A program made the translations under genes and the position numbers. The notes beneath the pieces were generated by a model, which searched no databases, had not been told where the DNA came from, and saw nothing but the letters and a program-made list of their open reading frames with translations. A stretch of DNA of 64,000 nucleotides, taken from positions 62,001-126,000 of the forward strand of contig CAOJBY010000004.1 of NCBI GenBank assembly GCA_948330435.1. The letters run 5' to 3'. This DNA is from an uncultured Lachnoclostridium sp. GTDB lineage: Bacteria; Bacillota; Clostridia; Lachnospirales; Lachnospiraceae. This document shows, one piece after another, positions 50,130 to 59,782 of the stretch; position 1 is the first letter of the stretch; each line of letters starts with the position of its first letter.

Positions 50130-52802
50130 CTACAATACCAGCACTGCCTTTATAAGATACATAATGCTCAATAACTGGCCAATATAGCCCGCATACATCA
50201 GTCCCCTGTCAATGGACTTCTCATATGTCAGGCAATTATTTCGTCCAACCAGGGACAAGGCCAATGAAAATGGAATAAAATAGCGTCCTTGCACTCCCTC
50301 AATGGAAATATAATCTTTCGGTGTCCATGTGAGCAGCATGCCGGCCAGAATAATGCCTGTACAGGCCAGACAAATAAAGCTTATCCACCATTTATGCCAG
50401 GTCTTTACATACAAAGGTTCTTTTCTGGTCCTTAAAATCGATAATATTAACAGTAGCCAAAACAACATGGGAATGACTTGCGAGATCTCGATCTCAACCC
50501 ACCCCATCTTTTGCCCTACCAAAGATTCCAGATAAAAGGCAGTTTTGTCACTTAAGGTATTAGCCAGAATCCGAACCAGCTCCAAGGGCTGCTGAAGAAA
50601 ATAGCCTATGGTATAGCCTGCCGTTGTAGACGAGCCCACTGTAGCCGTAGCCTCCGTGGTTGTAGCTATATAGTTGACTGCCACTGTATTTTTATTCAAA
50701 AAACTCAATATAGGAAGAATACAAAGGCCTGCCATACAAATGCCCCGTACCTTATTCCCACCGAATTTCTTTGCCGGAATCAAAAGGGCCAAAAGACACA
50801 GAGGCAAATATATACCACTCTTTCCATAGACAAAAACAATTCCCAGAATACCCATTACCAAAATATCTTTTGGTTTCACCGGCTCCTCATTGTAAGCCAG
50901 AGCAATACAATAGCAGGTATATAAAAGGATTGTACCTGTAATCACTGCATCATAGGAAAAAGAGGTACATTGTTGCAGATTCATAGGCAAAATCGCCAGT
51001 AAAAACAGTGTCATTTTCCCAAAAGGCAGCTTTTTCATCCCCAAATATGCCATACATGCAAAGAAAAGCAGACTACACCATCTGGCAAATAGCAGCATGG
51101 GAACAGTACCCAGATGTAAAAGCCTGCCTGCCGTCATACCAAGTATTGCCGGAAAATAAAGGATCATAGGTGCTTCAGTATTCGCTGTGGCCTCCGCCTC
51201 TACCAGACTCCCATCCTTTACAGTCGTAAATAATCCGTCATAGATATTTTTATAATTAATCAAGCTCGGTTCGGAAGTAAATTCCACCTCTGTGTCGTCC
51301 GCCCGTTTCAGACACCTGTTTTCTCCGATTTGTTCGATTCCAAGAAGTGTGTTAGAATGCCGGTAGGACATGTCAATATGATATTTTTCGTCCGGTGTCA
51401 TGTATGGAACCAGAATAAAGTTATAGATCACACCCAGACACAGAATCGTAAAGAGAAATACCTTTTCAATTCTACATCTGCGGATAAACGCAAGGTAATA
51501 GAAGCCTGCACTCATGGCCTCAAAAAATAAAAACATCGCAAAGAAATATTTTTTCAAAAAGAGATTAAAATAGGTGTGAGCATTCATGCTCATACGGCTT
51601 GTGCTCTCTTCCCCATTAATATAAAGAGGATTTTCCTCATAATATCCGTCCGGTGTAACAATAACAGAAAGCCCACTGCCTAACAGTTCCTCCGAAAAAG
51701 CAAGCCTCACTTCATAGGTATGGCCTTTCACACCTTCCTGGGAATGATCAAAAATCAGCCCCATATACTGTCCATCCAGCAAGGATGCTGCAGAAACCTC
51801 CGCCTCACAAAGCACCTCTTCCAGGGTTATATCCTTTACCTGTGCATGAATGGAGCCGGCCGGCACGAATTCCTCTCCCAGATCCATCCGAACCCCAAGA
51901 CCCACCAGTGTATCTTCCTCTGTAGTATAGTATTGAACCATCTCTCTGCTTTTCTCTGTTACAGGCAGCAGCTTATTGTTATCCCGCATAACCACTACCC
52001 TGTGAGTACTGTTCATAGCTTTACGGATCTGCCCGTCATATACATAAAAGAAAATCAATCCTACAAGGAACAGAAGAAAACCCATTCCAATCCACAAACG
52101 GTATTTCTGATAAAATGTACCAAATCTCTTTCTGAGGGTTCCCCTCTTACTTCCCCAGCTTGTCCCTGTTTTTTTTGAAAAATCCGGTTTCTTCTCTGAT
52201 ACCAAAAAAACCATGCCTCCCAGAATCAGAAGCATCAACGTAGTCAAAAGGGGATTCTTAATATAATGAATTTGTATTCGGTATATGGAATTGTAAATAA
52301 GATTGTTTTCCAGAAACTGGCCATTCTCATAAGTATTTCCCTGAGTTCTGCTCTCTGTATTCAGCCAGATAGCAGGTCCTTCTTTCAGGTCCTTTCCCGT
52401 GATTACAATATCCAGAGTTCTTCCTCTGGGTTCTTTCTCAAAAGCTACACCCAAAAAGGCTTCCACTTTCAAATTAAGGAGTTCATGGCTCTGACTTGCC
52501 AAAAGCTCTCCCGTCTGGCTGTCATAAGCCTCAATCAAAATCTCTCCCTGGGTAAACTCATGCTCATTATCCGTAAAATAAAAAGAAATCTGATTCAGCG
52601 CCTGTTCATCCGCATAATACTCAAATTTCAGTTCCGTATCATTTGTAATCTCTTCAGTTTTTAATTTTAAAGAGGGCTTTCCGATGCCTTCCAATCCCCT
52701 TGGATCCAATTTGTCATGAGGCAGAAGTACGGACACAGCGAAATAGAGCATGCAGAAAACCGCATACCCTATCGCCCACTTTTTCCTATTCGCCAAGGCC
52801 AT
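50130..52802 (-). CDS. Large multi-pass membrane protein, DUF2142-like
   Basis: An 890-residue protein: helix near residues 9-25, an outer beta-rich domain, a helix near 190-206, a second outer domain (about 250-420), then about 11 helices. After a helix at about 455 the segment LVPYMTPDEKYHIDMSYRHS matches the PDE..H loop of the DUF2142/GT-C family, so it may be a polyprenyl-phosphate-sugar using transferase or a polymer ligase. The two extra outer domains are unusual. The start ATG overlaps the HPr gene by 17 bp (GGAGA before ATG). It heads the surface glycan genes. Confidence 0.75.
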   Translation of the reverse strand: MALANRKKWAIGYAVFCMLYFAVSVLLPHDKLDPRGLEGIGKPSLKLKTEEITNDTELKFEYYADEQALNQISFYFTDNEHEFTQGEILIEAYDSQTGELLASQSHELLNLKVEAFLGVAFEKEPRGRTLDIVITGKDLKEGPAIWLNTESRTQGNTYENGQFLENNLIYNSIYRIQIHYIKNPLLTTLMLLILGGMVFLVSEKKPDFSKKTGTSWGSKRGTLRKRFGTFYQKYRLWIGMGFLLFLVGLIFFYVYDGQIRKAMNSTHRVVVMRDNNKLLPVTEKSREMVQYYTTEEDTLVGLGVRMDLGEEFVPAGSIHAQVKDITLEEVLCEAEVSAASLLDGQYMGLIFDHSQEGVKGHTYEVRLAFSEELLGSGLSVIVTPDGYYEENPLYINGEESTSRMSMNAHTYFNLFLKKYFFAMFLFFEAMSAGFYYLAFIRRCRIEKVFLFTILCLGVIYNFILVPYMTPDEKYHIDMSYRHSNTLLGIEQIGENRCLKRADDTEVEFTSEPSLINYKNIYDGLFTTVKDGSLVEAEATANTEAPMILYFPAILGMTAGRLLHLGTVPMLLFARWCSLLFFACMAYLGMKKLPFGKMTLFLLAILPMNLQQCTSFSYDAVITGTILLYTCYCIALAYNEEPVKPKDILVMGILGIVFVYGKSGIYLPLCLLALLIPAKKFGGNKVRGICMAGLCILPILSFLNKNTVAVNYIATTTEATATVGSSTTAGYTIGYFLQQPLELVRILANTLSDKTAFYLESLVGQKMGWVEIEISQVIPMLFWLLLILSILRTRKEPLYVKTWHKWWISFICLACTGIILAGMLLTWTPKDYISIEGVQGRYFIPFSLALSLVGRNNCLTYEKSIDRGLMYAGYIGQLLSIMYLIKAVLVL

Positions 52803-53049
52803 TCTCCACGACTTCTACCATAGCTTCCAAAGCCGCTTTTTCATCTATGCCCTCACAGATGATCTCTATCTCTTCCCCGGATCTGACACACGCTCCCAAT
52901 ACACTCAGCACACTCTTGGCATTCGCCGTTGTATTCTCAAACGTAAAGGTGATCAGGGACTTAAACTGCATCGCTGTTTTACAGAGAATCCCCGCCGGCC
53001 TCAAATGCAGCCCTGTTGGATTTTGGATCACTACTTTCTGACTTACCAT
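52786..53049 (-). CDS. HPr-family phosphocarrier
   Basis: An 87-residue HPr-like protein. NPTGLHLRPAG has the phosphorylatable His15, and NAKSVLSVLG has the regulatory Ser46, so both PTS transfer and HPr-kinase control look intact. ATG at 53049 follows GGGAGG; another ATG 5 codons upstream lacks a ribosome site. No PTS permease or ptsI is nearby. It overlaps the DUF2142-like gene by 17 bp and follows cdaR by 49 bp, linking carbon status genes to an envelope cluster. Confidence 0.88.
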   Translation of the reverse strand: MVSQKVVIQNPTGLHLRPAGILCKTAMQFKSLITFTFENTTANAKSVLSVLGACVRSGEEIEIICEGIDEKAALEAMVEVVENGLGE

Positions 53050-53098
53050 ATGAAAACCTCCCATTCTTTCTTTTGCTTTTATACGCTTTCAATAATTA

Positions 53099-54364
53099 TT
53101 ATTTATTTCCCATAGATGCACGCCTTACCAATCGAAATTCAACTTCCGCTTTCTCCATTAGGCTATAATCCTCCGGAAGTTTCACATCCAATGCTTTTTT
53201 ATAGCTTCCTATCTTGGAATAATCCTCCAAATCAAGACTCACGCTGATATCATCCTCACCCAGTTCAGCTAACTGCGCACTGGTCCCCATAATAACAAAT
53301 TCAACTTCGTCCAGATCTCCAAAGCTTATATTGAATCCTTGAGGCATATTCAGAACATCTATATCAGATACCGGAATACGAACCGTTTTTCCCTGTTTCT
53401 TCTCCAGAGTTATCTGTACCGCTACAGAAGCATCTTTCTCATCCGCCAATCGGATATTTTCTGGCAGATATTTTGTCACATCCACATTTATCTGGGTATC
53501 TTCCGTGATTCCATCTATATTTACCGCTTCCCCGGGAATAACAATCTCTCTTAAATCTGCAATATCCTCTGTGGTTCCGGCGATCTCTATTGTATCTGGC
53601 TTAAAGGTAAGTTCCTTGAAGCTATATCCCCGTTCCGGTGTTCCTGTATAATCCACATGAAGACGGACTGTCTTTTTCTTAAACATCGTCACATGTACAT
53701 TCATACCAGTAGTCTTTCCATTGTATTCCAAATAGGTTGTATCAATTGGATTGTCAGAATTATCAAATATTTTAATCTCACAATTCTTTATCTGGTCTGT
53801 AGTAAAGCCCGTCTTGTTCAGGTCAACTACAACTCGCCGGATCTCTGCGATAACAGAAGCCGGACCACTAATCTGCAGTAAACTCTGCTCCGGCACCGCC
53901 ATTCCAACCAGGTATCCTTCTCCCTCCTGACCAATCTGGTTGACCACCACATTAAACTGCTCACTGGAAGCATCCTCAATACGGATAACAACATTTTCTC
54001 TGCTCTTGGTAATATCGGTACTCTTTACATTCCGATTATTGCAGGTCACTTCAATACCTACCAGATTATCAAACTTAATGTTTTTCTCCATATCAGCCGT
54101 AGCCGTAAAATCCTCAGGAGTAAGCTTTGCCAGCACCGAACGCTTTGCCTGCACACGGATGCTGATAATATCGCTGTTATCCTCAATACGGTATACCTTG
54201 TCCCTGTCCGTCACCGTGTCCTCATTCAGCATAGTGACACGAATTCCCGAAAAATCCTGATACGCCACCGGATCGTCAATACTCACAATGATCAGCCAGA
54301 GCATCACTGCTGCAATTATGGAAAGAAGCTTTAGCCCCAGGTTATTTGTCAGCATTTTTCTCAC
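53099..54364 (-). CDS. cdaR: YbbR-domain protein CdaR, regulator of diadenylate cyclase
   Basis: A 421-residue single-pass protein: NNLGLKLLSIIAAVMLWLII membrane anchor near residues 7-27, then four YbbR repeats outside (each with an xxVxVxG-like core, such as GYLVGMAVPEQSLLQISGPA and GYSFKELTFKPDTIEIAGT). CdaR modulates CdaA activity in cell-wall homeostasis. It starts at GTG (54364), or ATG at 54355, within the last codons of cdaA, overlapping by 23 bp. Confidence 0.88.
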   Translation of the reverse strand: MRKMLTNNLGLKLLSIIAAVMLWLIIVSIDDPVAYQDFSGIRVTMLNEDTVTDRDKVYRIEDNSDIISIRVQAKRSVLAKLTPEDFTATADMEKNIKFDNLVGIEVTCNNRNVKSTDITKSRENVVIRIEDASSEQFNVVVNQIGQEGEGYLVGMAVPEQSLLQISGPASVIAEIRRVVVDLNKTGFTTDQIKNCEIKIFDNSDNPIDTTYLEYNGKTTGMNVHVTMFKKKTVRLHVDYTGTPERGYSFKELTFKPDTIEIAGTTEDIADLREIVIPGEAVNIDGITEDTQINVDVTKYLPENIRLADEKDASVAVQITLEKKQGKTVRIPVSDIDVLNMPQGFNISFGDLDEVEFVIMGTSAQLAELGEDDISVSLDLEDYSKIGSYKKALDVKLPEDYSLMEKAEVEFRLVRRASMGNK

Positions 54365-55229
54365 GCTTCTTCACCCGTCCTTTCCATAACTTAAATCTGC
54401 CTGTATCCGAAGATTTATTCTGTACCTCTGTCAACTGCTCTCTTAACTCATCCTCTGCCAGATCCCGCATCAGCTTACCATTGGATGCTACAGATACCTT
54501 TCCCGTCTCCTCCGACACAACAATCGTCAGTGAATCCGACAATTCGCTAATCCCTACAGCGGCCCTGTGGCGGGTTCCAAGCTCTTTGCTCAAAAACATA
54601 TTATCCGAAAGAGGAAGATAGCAGGTTGCAGAAACCACCCGATCTCCCCGGACAATGATAGCACCATCATGTAAAGGTGTATTATGCTCAAATATATTGA
54701 TCAAAAGCTGACTGCTAAGAACAGAGTCCAAAGTAATACCAGTTCTCTCATATTCATGCAGAGGTGTATTCTTCTCAATTACAATCAATGCTCCCGTCTT
54801 TACTTTCGCCATCTCATAGACAGCCTTTATCAGTTCATTCACTGTCTTATCGCTAAATCTGGCACTATCCTCTTTTGAGTTGTCAAAGCTGAACACTGAA
54901 CTTAAAATATTCTGCTGTCCCAGCTGCTCCAGGGCTCTTCGAAGTTCCGGCTGAAACACAATAATCAGTGCTGTAATTCCAAGGCTGAACACATTGCGGG
55001 CCAACCAGAGAATTGTATTCATCTGAAATGCCCAGGCCAAGAAGATAAAAATCAGGAGTACTAAAAATCCTTTCAGCAAAGACCAGGCTCTCGTTCTTTT
55101 TATCCATACCAAGACCTGATACAAGAGAAATGCCAAAATAATCATTTCTACCACATCAGTCTTCCGGATCTGTAATGAATCTAGCGTTTTTAAATATTTA
55201 TCAATCAGATCCGTTATGGAATTCTGCAT
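54342..55229 (-). CDS. cdaA: Diadenylate cyclase CdaA
   Basis: A 295-residue membrane enzyme making c-di-AMP from two ATP. Three N-terminal helices (about 26-43, 52-68, 74-92) are followed by the DisA_N domain with both catalytic motifs: LHDGA (186-190) and GTRHR (218-222). The C-terminus is a basic tail (KLWKGRVKKREKN). c-di-AMP controls potassium and osmolyte uptake and wall turnover. It is coupled to cdaR, as in most Firmicutes; glmM is not in this cluster. Confidence 0.93.
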   Translation of the reverse strand: MQNSITDLIDKYLKTLDSLQIRKTDVVEMIILAFLLYQVLVWIKRTRAWSLLKGFLVLLIFIFLAWAFQMNTILWLARNVFSLGITALIIVFQPELRRALEQLGQQNILSSVFSFDNSKEDSARFSDKTVNELIKAVYEMAKVKTGALIVIEKNTPLHEYERTGITLDSVLSSQLLINIFEHNTPLHDGAIIVRGDRVVSATCYLPLSDNMFLSKELGTRHRAAVGISELSDSLTIVVSEETGKVSVASNGKLMRDLAEDELREQLTEVQNKSSDTGRFKLWKGRVKKREKNADK

Positions 55230-55271
55230 CCTGCTGCCTCCTTACTCTCTGTCCTGAGGAAAAATTTTTAA

Positions 55272-56306
55272 CTATCTATGGGGCCGCTGCTCTCTATGCT
55301 CCCCTGCGGAATGACCATTATGATGTTCTGAAGGCCGTTTTCCTGTAGGGGACGCTTTCTTTTTGGCCGGTCCCTGTCTTTTCTGGGGGCTAATCTTCTT
55401 CACCCTTTTCTCTGACACAGCAATGGTAAGTTTGGGGACAGCCTTTACATAGTAATAATACTCGTCATCCTCAAACTGCACATATTCCGTTCGGGAATAA
55501 TCCATACCAAATACGGTAATCTGAAGCAAAATAGCTATCCCGGCAGATACAATGCACCCAAAGAGCACTCCCACCAGCTTCAGCGAAACACTGAACATCA
55601 TACTTCCAATCAGCAATACAACAAGTTCCACCACTGCCCCTGCCCCAATGGCGATACTCCATGCATAGTCAATAGACATACGGCGTACCACATATACAAT
55701 CAAAAGAGTCAGAGCGAAAGCCACTGCCATCAATATCATCTCTCGATTACGTACCACATTATCAATAAGATATGTGATCTTCTGCTGCATGGATTCCGTA
55801 TCTGTTCCACTGAGCATCGTTGTATTTAGCTTCATATAATGAAGCAGATAATAAACGATTGTGCCACAGGCCACTGGAATTGCAGCTGCAGGTGTTCCCA
55901 TCAATCCCATGGCCAAAGGCACCACATAAGGCACTTTCAGCACAAACGCTATAGGTGTGATAATTAAAAGATAACCATACTGAGGAGCTGTCCGAAAGAA
56001 TAGCAGAACCATAAGTAAAATAACAACAAATGCAAGAGCAAAAAACTCCAGCGATAAAGCATATGCATGGGCCAGAATCAGAATTCCTCCAAAAACCGCA
56101 ATCAGATTCACGGACAAAAAGGAACACATTAAAGCCAAAATCAGGGCAATAGCCGGACTCTTCGCTCTCTCCATAAAGCCCACATTTCCATTGATCATTG
56201 CAAAAGCAATCAGGGCTAACAGAAACTTTGCAAGAGGAATGATGTAAATATCATATTTCCCCATAAATATTTTGATTTTTTCTTTTAGTTCCAATAAGGT
56301 TGTCAT
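55272..56306 (-). CDS. Uncharacterised multi-pass membrane protein upstream of cdaA
   Basis: A 344-residue protein with eight or nine hydrophobic segments in residues 19-265 and a basic, proline/histidine-rich cytoplasmic tail (from about 280: KRVKKISPQKRQGPAKKKAS, HHNGHSAGEH). An EFDD-like acidic run, QFEDDEYYYYVKAVPK, joins the two parts. I recognise no named family. Its tight location before cdaA and overlap by 4 bp with the 144-residue gene suggest a joint function with c-di-AMP or the envelope. Confidence 0.6.
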   Translation of the reverse strand: MTTLLELKEKIKIFMGKYDIYIIPLAKFLLALIAFAMINGNVGFMERAKSPAIALILALMCSFLSVNLIAVFGGILILAHAYALSLEFFALAFVVILLMVLLFFRTAPQYGYLLIITPIAFVLKVPYVVPLAMGLMGTPAAAIPVACGTIVYYLLHYMKLNTTMLSGTDTESMQQKITYLIDNVVRNREMILMAVAFALTLLIVYVVRRMSIDYAWSIAIGAGAVVELVVLLIGSMMFSVSLKLVGVLFGCIVSAGIAILLQITVFGMDYSRTEYVQFEDDEYYYYVKAVPKLTIAVSEKRVKKISPQKRQGPAKKKASPTGKRPSEHHNGHSAGEHREQRPHR

Positions 56307-56737
56307 TTTTCTTTTGCTCCTCCTACAAAATCGCTGCTGCCGCTTTTCGATTCCGTCTGATAAATACGAGAAATCTGTTTTAAAATCTGGTTATATTCGG
56401 CAAGACTTTTGCGGTTTTTCCGATAGCGTATATGATATATTACATAATGAATCGCCTGATAAACGGCCAGGAGACCCAGATACCAGACCACCAGTTCCTT
56501 TCCCATACCTGGCAGATCCACTGTATTAATTTTCTCCATCAAATCTTCCATATGATAAAAAGCCCAGATGCCTACACAGATAGCGAACGTAATTGTAAAT
56601 GAAATCCAGGAAGCAATCAAGTTGATGCTGATATAGTCACCTCGAAAATACTTATTCATAGCCAATGCCTTTTTTCCCTCTCCGGCTTCGAAGGAGGCTG
56701 CCTTTGTCATAAGCCTGATCTTTTCTTCGTTTAGCAT
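56303..56737 (-). CDS. Small membrane protein, family unknown
   Basis: A 144-residue protein with a soluble N-terminus (MTKAASFEAGEGKKALAMNK), two hydrophobic segments near residues 34-56 and 80-101, and a basic C-terminal helix (YHIRYRKNRKSLAEYNQILK). It starts after AGAGGTGACACATG and overlaps the 344-residue gene by 4 bp (ATGA). Nothing else about function can be said. Confidence 0.6.
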   Translation of the reverse strand: MLNEEKIRLMTKAASFEAGEGKKALAMNKYFRGDYISINLIASWISFTITFAICVGIWAFYHMEDLMEKINTVDLPGMGKELVVWYLGLLAVYQAIHYVIYHIRYRKNRKSLAEYNQILKQISRIYQTESKSGSSDFVGGAKEK

Positions 56738-56824
56738 GTGTCACCTCTTTTTATTAAATAAAGCACTGTGCTGGCTTACCACCGTCCCGCAGTACCGCTC
56801 GCCTATCTGGACATTATACCACAT

Positions 56825-57556
56825 TTAATAACCTCTTCCAATAGATATGCTCAAAAAATATACTTTTTCCGCACCATGTTCCAAAAGTACTGCGGCTGCG
56901 GCATCTATAGTACTTCCCGTTGTATAAATATCGTCAATCAAAAGAACTCTCTTAAATTTTACATGATTATTCACTACCTGAAAGGCGTTTTTCAGATTAC
57001 TTCTGCGTTCCTGATCGTTCAATTCTTTCTGAGGGCTTGTCTTCTTTATACGCAACAGACTATCCGTACATACAGGAATTCCAAGTTCTTTTCCAAGCTT
57101 TTTTGCAATCAGTTCCGCCTGATTAAATCCCCGTTTTCTTCTGCGGCTTTTATGGAGGGGAATGGGAATCAGCAAATCTATGTTCCAGGTGTTTACTGCA
57201 CCACCACAGGTATTCAAAAGTTCCTGCACATAATAATTCGCATATTCCCTTCGATTCTTATACTTAAAACGACCAATGGATTCTCTCATAAGGGAATCAT
57301 ACTCCAAGGCTGCTCTTCCTCTGGTGTAGAGATGCTTTTTCCGCCCACAATCCGGACAGTACTCTGCCTCCTGGGCACTTAAGGGCTTTCCACATTTCTT
57401 ACAAAGGGGTTCTGTCAGCGGATGCAGGCACAGTCTGCAGGGTTCGCAGACAAGTCCCCCTCCTCCCACTATTTCATCACATATGGGACACCTGGGAGGG
57501 TAAATAAGATCTAATAGCTTCGGAAAGACCCGTATAACGTTTTTGCTCTGTCTCAT
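56825..57556 (-). CDS. comF: ComF family phosphoribosyltransferase-like protein
   Basis: A 243-residue protein: N-terminal double zinc ribbon (CPICDE, CEPC near 23-40; CKKC, CPDC near 52-70) and a PRTase domain with IPIPLHKSRRRKRGFNQAEL (near 130) and the PRPP loop VLLIDDIYTTGSTID (near 203-217). ComF takes part in DNA uptake or processing of incoming DNA. The first 80 bp, including the codons of the first CxxC, overlap the end of recD2 in another frame, so the two products are obligately linked in DNA. Confidence 0.9.
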   Translation of the reverse strand: MRQSKNVIRVFPKLLDLIYPPRCPICDEIVGGGGLVCEPCRLCLHPLTEPLCKKCGKPLSAQEAEYCPDCGRKKHLYTRGRAALEYDSLMRESIGRFKYKNRREYANYYVQELLNTCGGAVNTWNIDLLIPIPLHKSRRRKRGFNQAELIAKKLGKELGIPVCTDSLLRIKKTSPQKELNDQERRSNLKNAFQVVNNHVKFKRVLLIDDIYTTGSTIDAAAAVLLEHGAEKVYFLSISIGRGY

Positions 57557-59726
57557 TCTCCACCATCATCTGAAATACCTCTGTGCTCCCCACCAGGGTT
57601 ACACAGGAGCGTGCTCTTGTTACTGCTGTATATAAAAGGTTCCGGTTCATTAAGGGTTTTGGACCCGTAAGCAGAGGAATTACCACCGCCGGATACTCAC
57701 TTCCCTGGGATTTATGTACGGTAATGGCATAGGCCAGTTCCAGCTCATCCAACTGTTTAAAGGGATAGGATATGGTACGGCCTTCATCAAACTCCACAGT
57801 CAGTTCCTCCGCAAAGCTATTGATAGAACGAATAATCCCCATATCTCCGTTAAATACTCCCAGCCCCCGATCTACCGCAATTCCGAAACGATTGCGAATC
57901 TCCCATTCCAGCTGGTAATTGTTCCGAATCTGCATGACTTTATCGCCCACCCGGAACACTCCCTTTCCATGTTCTTTCTCTTCCTTATCTTTGGAAGCAG
58001 GATTCAGGTATCGTTGCAGAATCTGATTGAGATTTTCCACTCCCAGAACGCCCTTTCGCATGGGGGTCAATACCTGAATATCCGAAATCTCCGCATGTAC
58101 ATACTTTGGCATCTTCTCCTGAACCAGGGATAAAACAATGCGAAGGATTTGATTGGGATCCTGCCGCTTCAGGAAAAAGAAATCCCGGCTTTTATTATCC
58201 AGTGTCACCTGTTCACCCCGATTGATTTTATGAGCATTGACAATAATATCACTCTGGGCTGCCTGACGGAAGATTCGCATCAATCGTACCACCGGAAAGG
58301 CTTTGGAATCTATTACATCCTGAAGGACACTGCCCGGGCCCACACTGGGAAGCTGGTTCACATCTCCCACCAGAATCAGCCTGGTTCCCGGAATGATCGC
58401 TTTTAACAATGCCTGCATCAGGTAAATATCTACCATAGACATCTCATCAATAATAATTACATCCGCTTCCAGCGGATCTTCCTGGTTCTTAGCAAAGGCA
58501 GCCCGTCCTGATGTATTCTCCGGGCCTCCTGACAATTCCAGCATCCGGTGTATCGTCCGGGCCTCACAGCCAGTGGCCTCTGTCATCCGCTTTGCTGCCC
58601 GGCCAGTAGGTGCAGCCAGGAAAATCTCCAGTCCCTCCATCTCAAAATATTTGATCATGGCATTGATTGTGGTGGTTTTCCCTGTTCCGGGACCTCCGGT
58701 CAGTATCAGCAGTCCGTTTTTTACAGCTGCTGCAACCGCTTCCCTTTGGTGTTCATCCAATTGAATAGATGCCTGTTCCTCCACTTTACATAATCTCGTC
58801 TGAATCTGAGTATCTGTTACGTCCAAAGAAATCTTCAATTGGTGTAGCATGGCTGCCACAGAAAGTTCCGCATGATAATAGGATGACGCATAGACAAAAA
58901 TCTGTTTTTCCCCATCTGTTCCCACCCGCTGCTTCTGAACCAGACGCCGGTCAATACTCAGGTCCATCAGGTGCTTCTCCACCGCTTCCTGTGGAACGCC
59001 TCCCAAAAGTTCTATGGTTCCGGAGATCAATAATGGCAGCGGAAGACAGGTATGTCCCTTTATCCCTGCCTGAAGCAACACGTAAAGAATTCCGCTTCTG
59101 ATACGAAAGTCGGAATCCTCCTGAATTCCCACCCGCTTTGCTATCTCATCCGCAGTCCGAAAGCCAATGCCCTCCATATCATCAGCCAACTGATAAGGAT
59201 TCTCTTTGATGATCCGAAAGATCTCCTGACCATATTTCTGATAAATCCTCACCGACAAATTGATTGAAATTCCATAACCCTGAAGAAAGATCATAGCCTG
59301 ACGCAGTTCCCTTTTTTCCTCTAACTGCTCTCCAATCTCTCTGGCCTTTCGTTCGCTGATTCCTTTTACCTCTGAAAGCCTCTCTGGTTCCCTCTCTATG
59401 ATGTCAAACGTATCCTTTCCAAACCGCCTCACAATACGGGCGGCCAGGGCCGCACCAACTCCCTTAACCGCACCGCTTCCCAGATATCTCTCTATGGCAA
59501 GCACATCCTTTGGTGCTTTGACTTCAAAACTCTCCGTCTGAAACTGTTCTCCATATAAAGGGTGCTCGGTATAGGAACCAGTAAGTTCTAAAAGTTCTCC
59601 CTCACTGATGTAATGAAAACTTCCCACTACCGTAATCTCCCGCCCCTCTGACACAAGACTCAGAACAGAATATCCGTTTTCTTCGTTTCGATAAACAATG
59701 TGCTCTACATAGCCTTCCAGTATCAT
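57477..59726 (-). CDS. recD2: RecD2-type DNA helicase
   Basis: A 749-residue helicase. MILEGYVEHIVYRNEENGYS begins the OB-like N-domain; helix-hairpin-helix stretches (YLGSGAVKGVGAALAARIV, and two more to residue 200) precede the helicase core with Walker A GGPGTGKT (344-351), IIDEMSMVD, LVGDVNQLPSVGPG, and near the end AITVHKSQGSEYPAV and LLYTAVTRARS. The start at 59726 follows AGGAG; an upstream ATG at 59765 is possible. It probably works in repair or competence, given overlap with comF. Confidence 0.92.
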   Translation of the reverse strand: MILEGYVEHIVYRNEENGYSVLSLVSEGREITVVGSFHYISEGELLELTGSYTEHPLYGEQFQTESFEVKAPKDVLAIERYLGSGAVKGVGAALAARIVRRFGKDTFDIIEREPERLSEVKGISERKAREIGEQLEEKRELRQAMIFLQGYGISINLSVRIYQKYGQEIFRIIKENPYQLADDMEGIGFRTADEIAKRVGIQEDSDFRIRSGILYVLLQAGIKGHTCLPLPLLISGTIELLGGVPQEAVEKHLMDLSIDRRLVQKQRVGTDGEKQIFVYASSYYHAELSVAAMLHQLKISLDVTDTQIQTRLCKVEEQASIQLDEHQREAVAAAVKNGLLILTGGPGTGKTTTINAMIKYFEMEGLEIFLAAPTGRAAKRMTEATGCEARTIHRMLELSGGPENTSGRAAFAKNQEDPLEADVIIIDEMSMVDIYLMQALLKAIIPGTRLILVGDVNQLPSVGPGSVLQDVIDSKAFPVVRLMRIFRQAAQSDIIVNAHKINRGEQVTLDNKSRDFFFLKRQDPNQILRIVLSLVQEKMPKYVHAEISDIQVLTPMRKGVLGVENLNQILQRYLNPASKDKEEKEHGKGVFRVGDKVMQIRNNYQLEWEIRNRFGIAVDRGLGVFNGDMGIIRSINSFAEELTVEFDEGRTISYPFKQLDELELAYAITVHKSQGSEYPAVVIPLLTGPKPLMNRNLLYTAVTRARSCVTLVGSTEVFQMMVENETEQKRYTGLSEAIRSYLPSQVSHM

Positions 59727-59782
59727 ATAACTCCTAAAAAGAGGCAGGACGGACTTAACCGTCATGCCCCTCATCTTTTTGT

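Noticed and set aside
53065..53098. Promoter between HPr and cdaR
   Set aside because: The 49-bp gap shows no paired -35/-10 boxes of usable quality.
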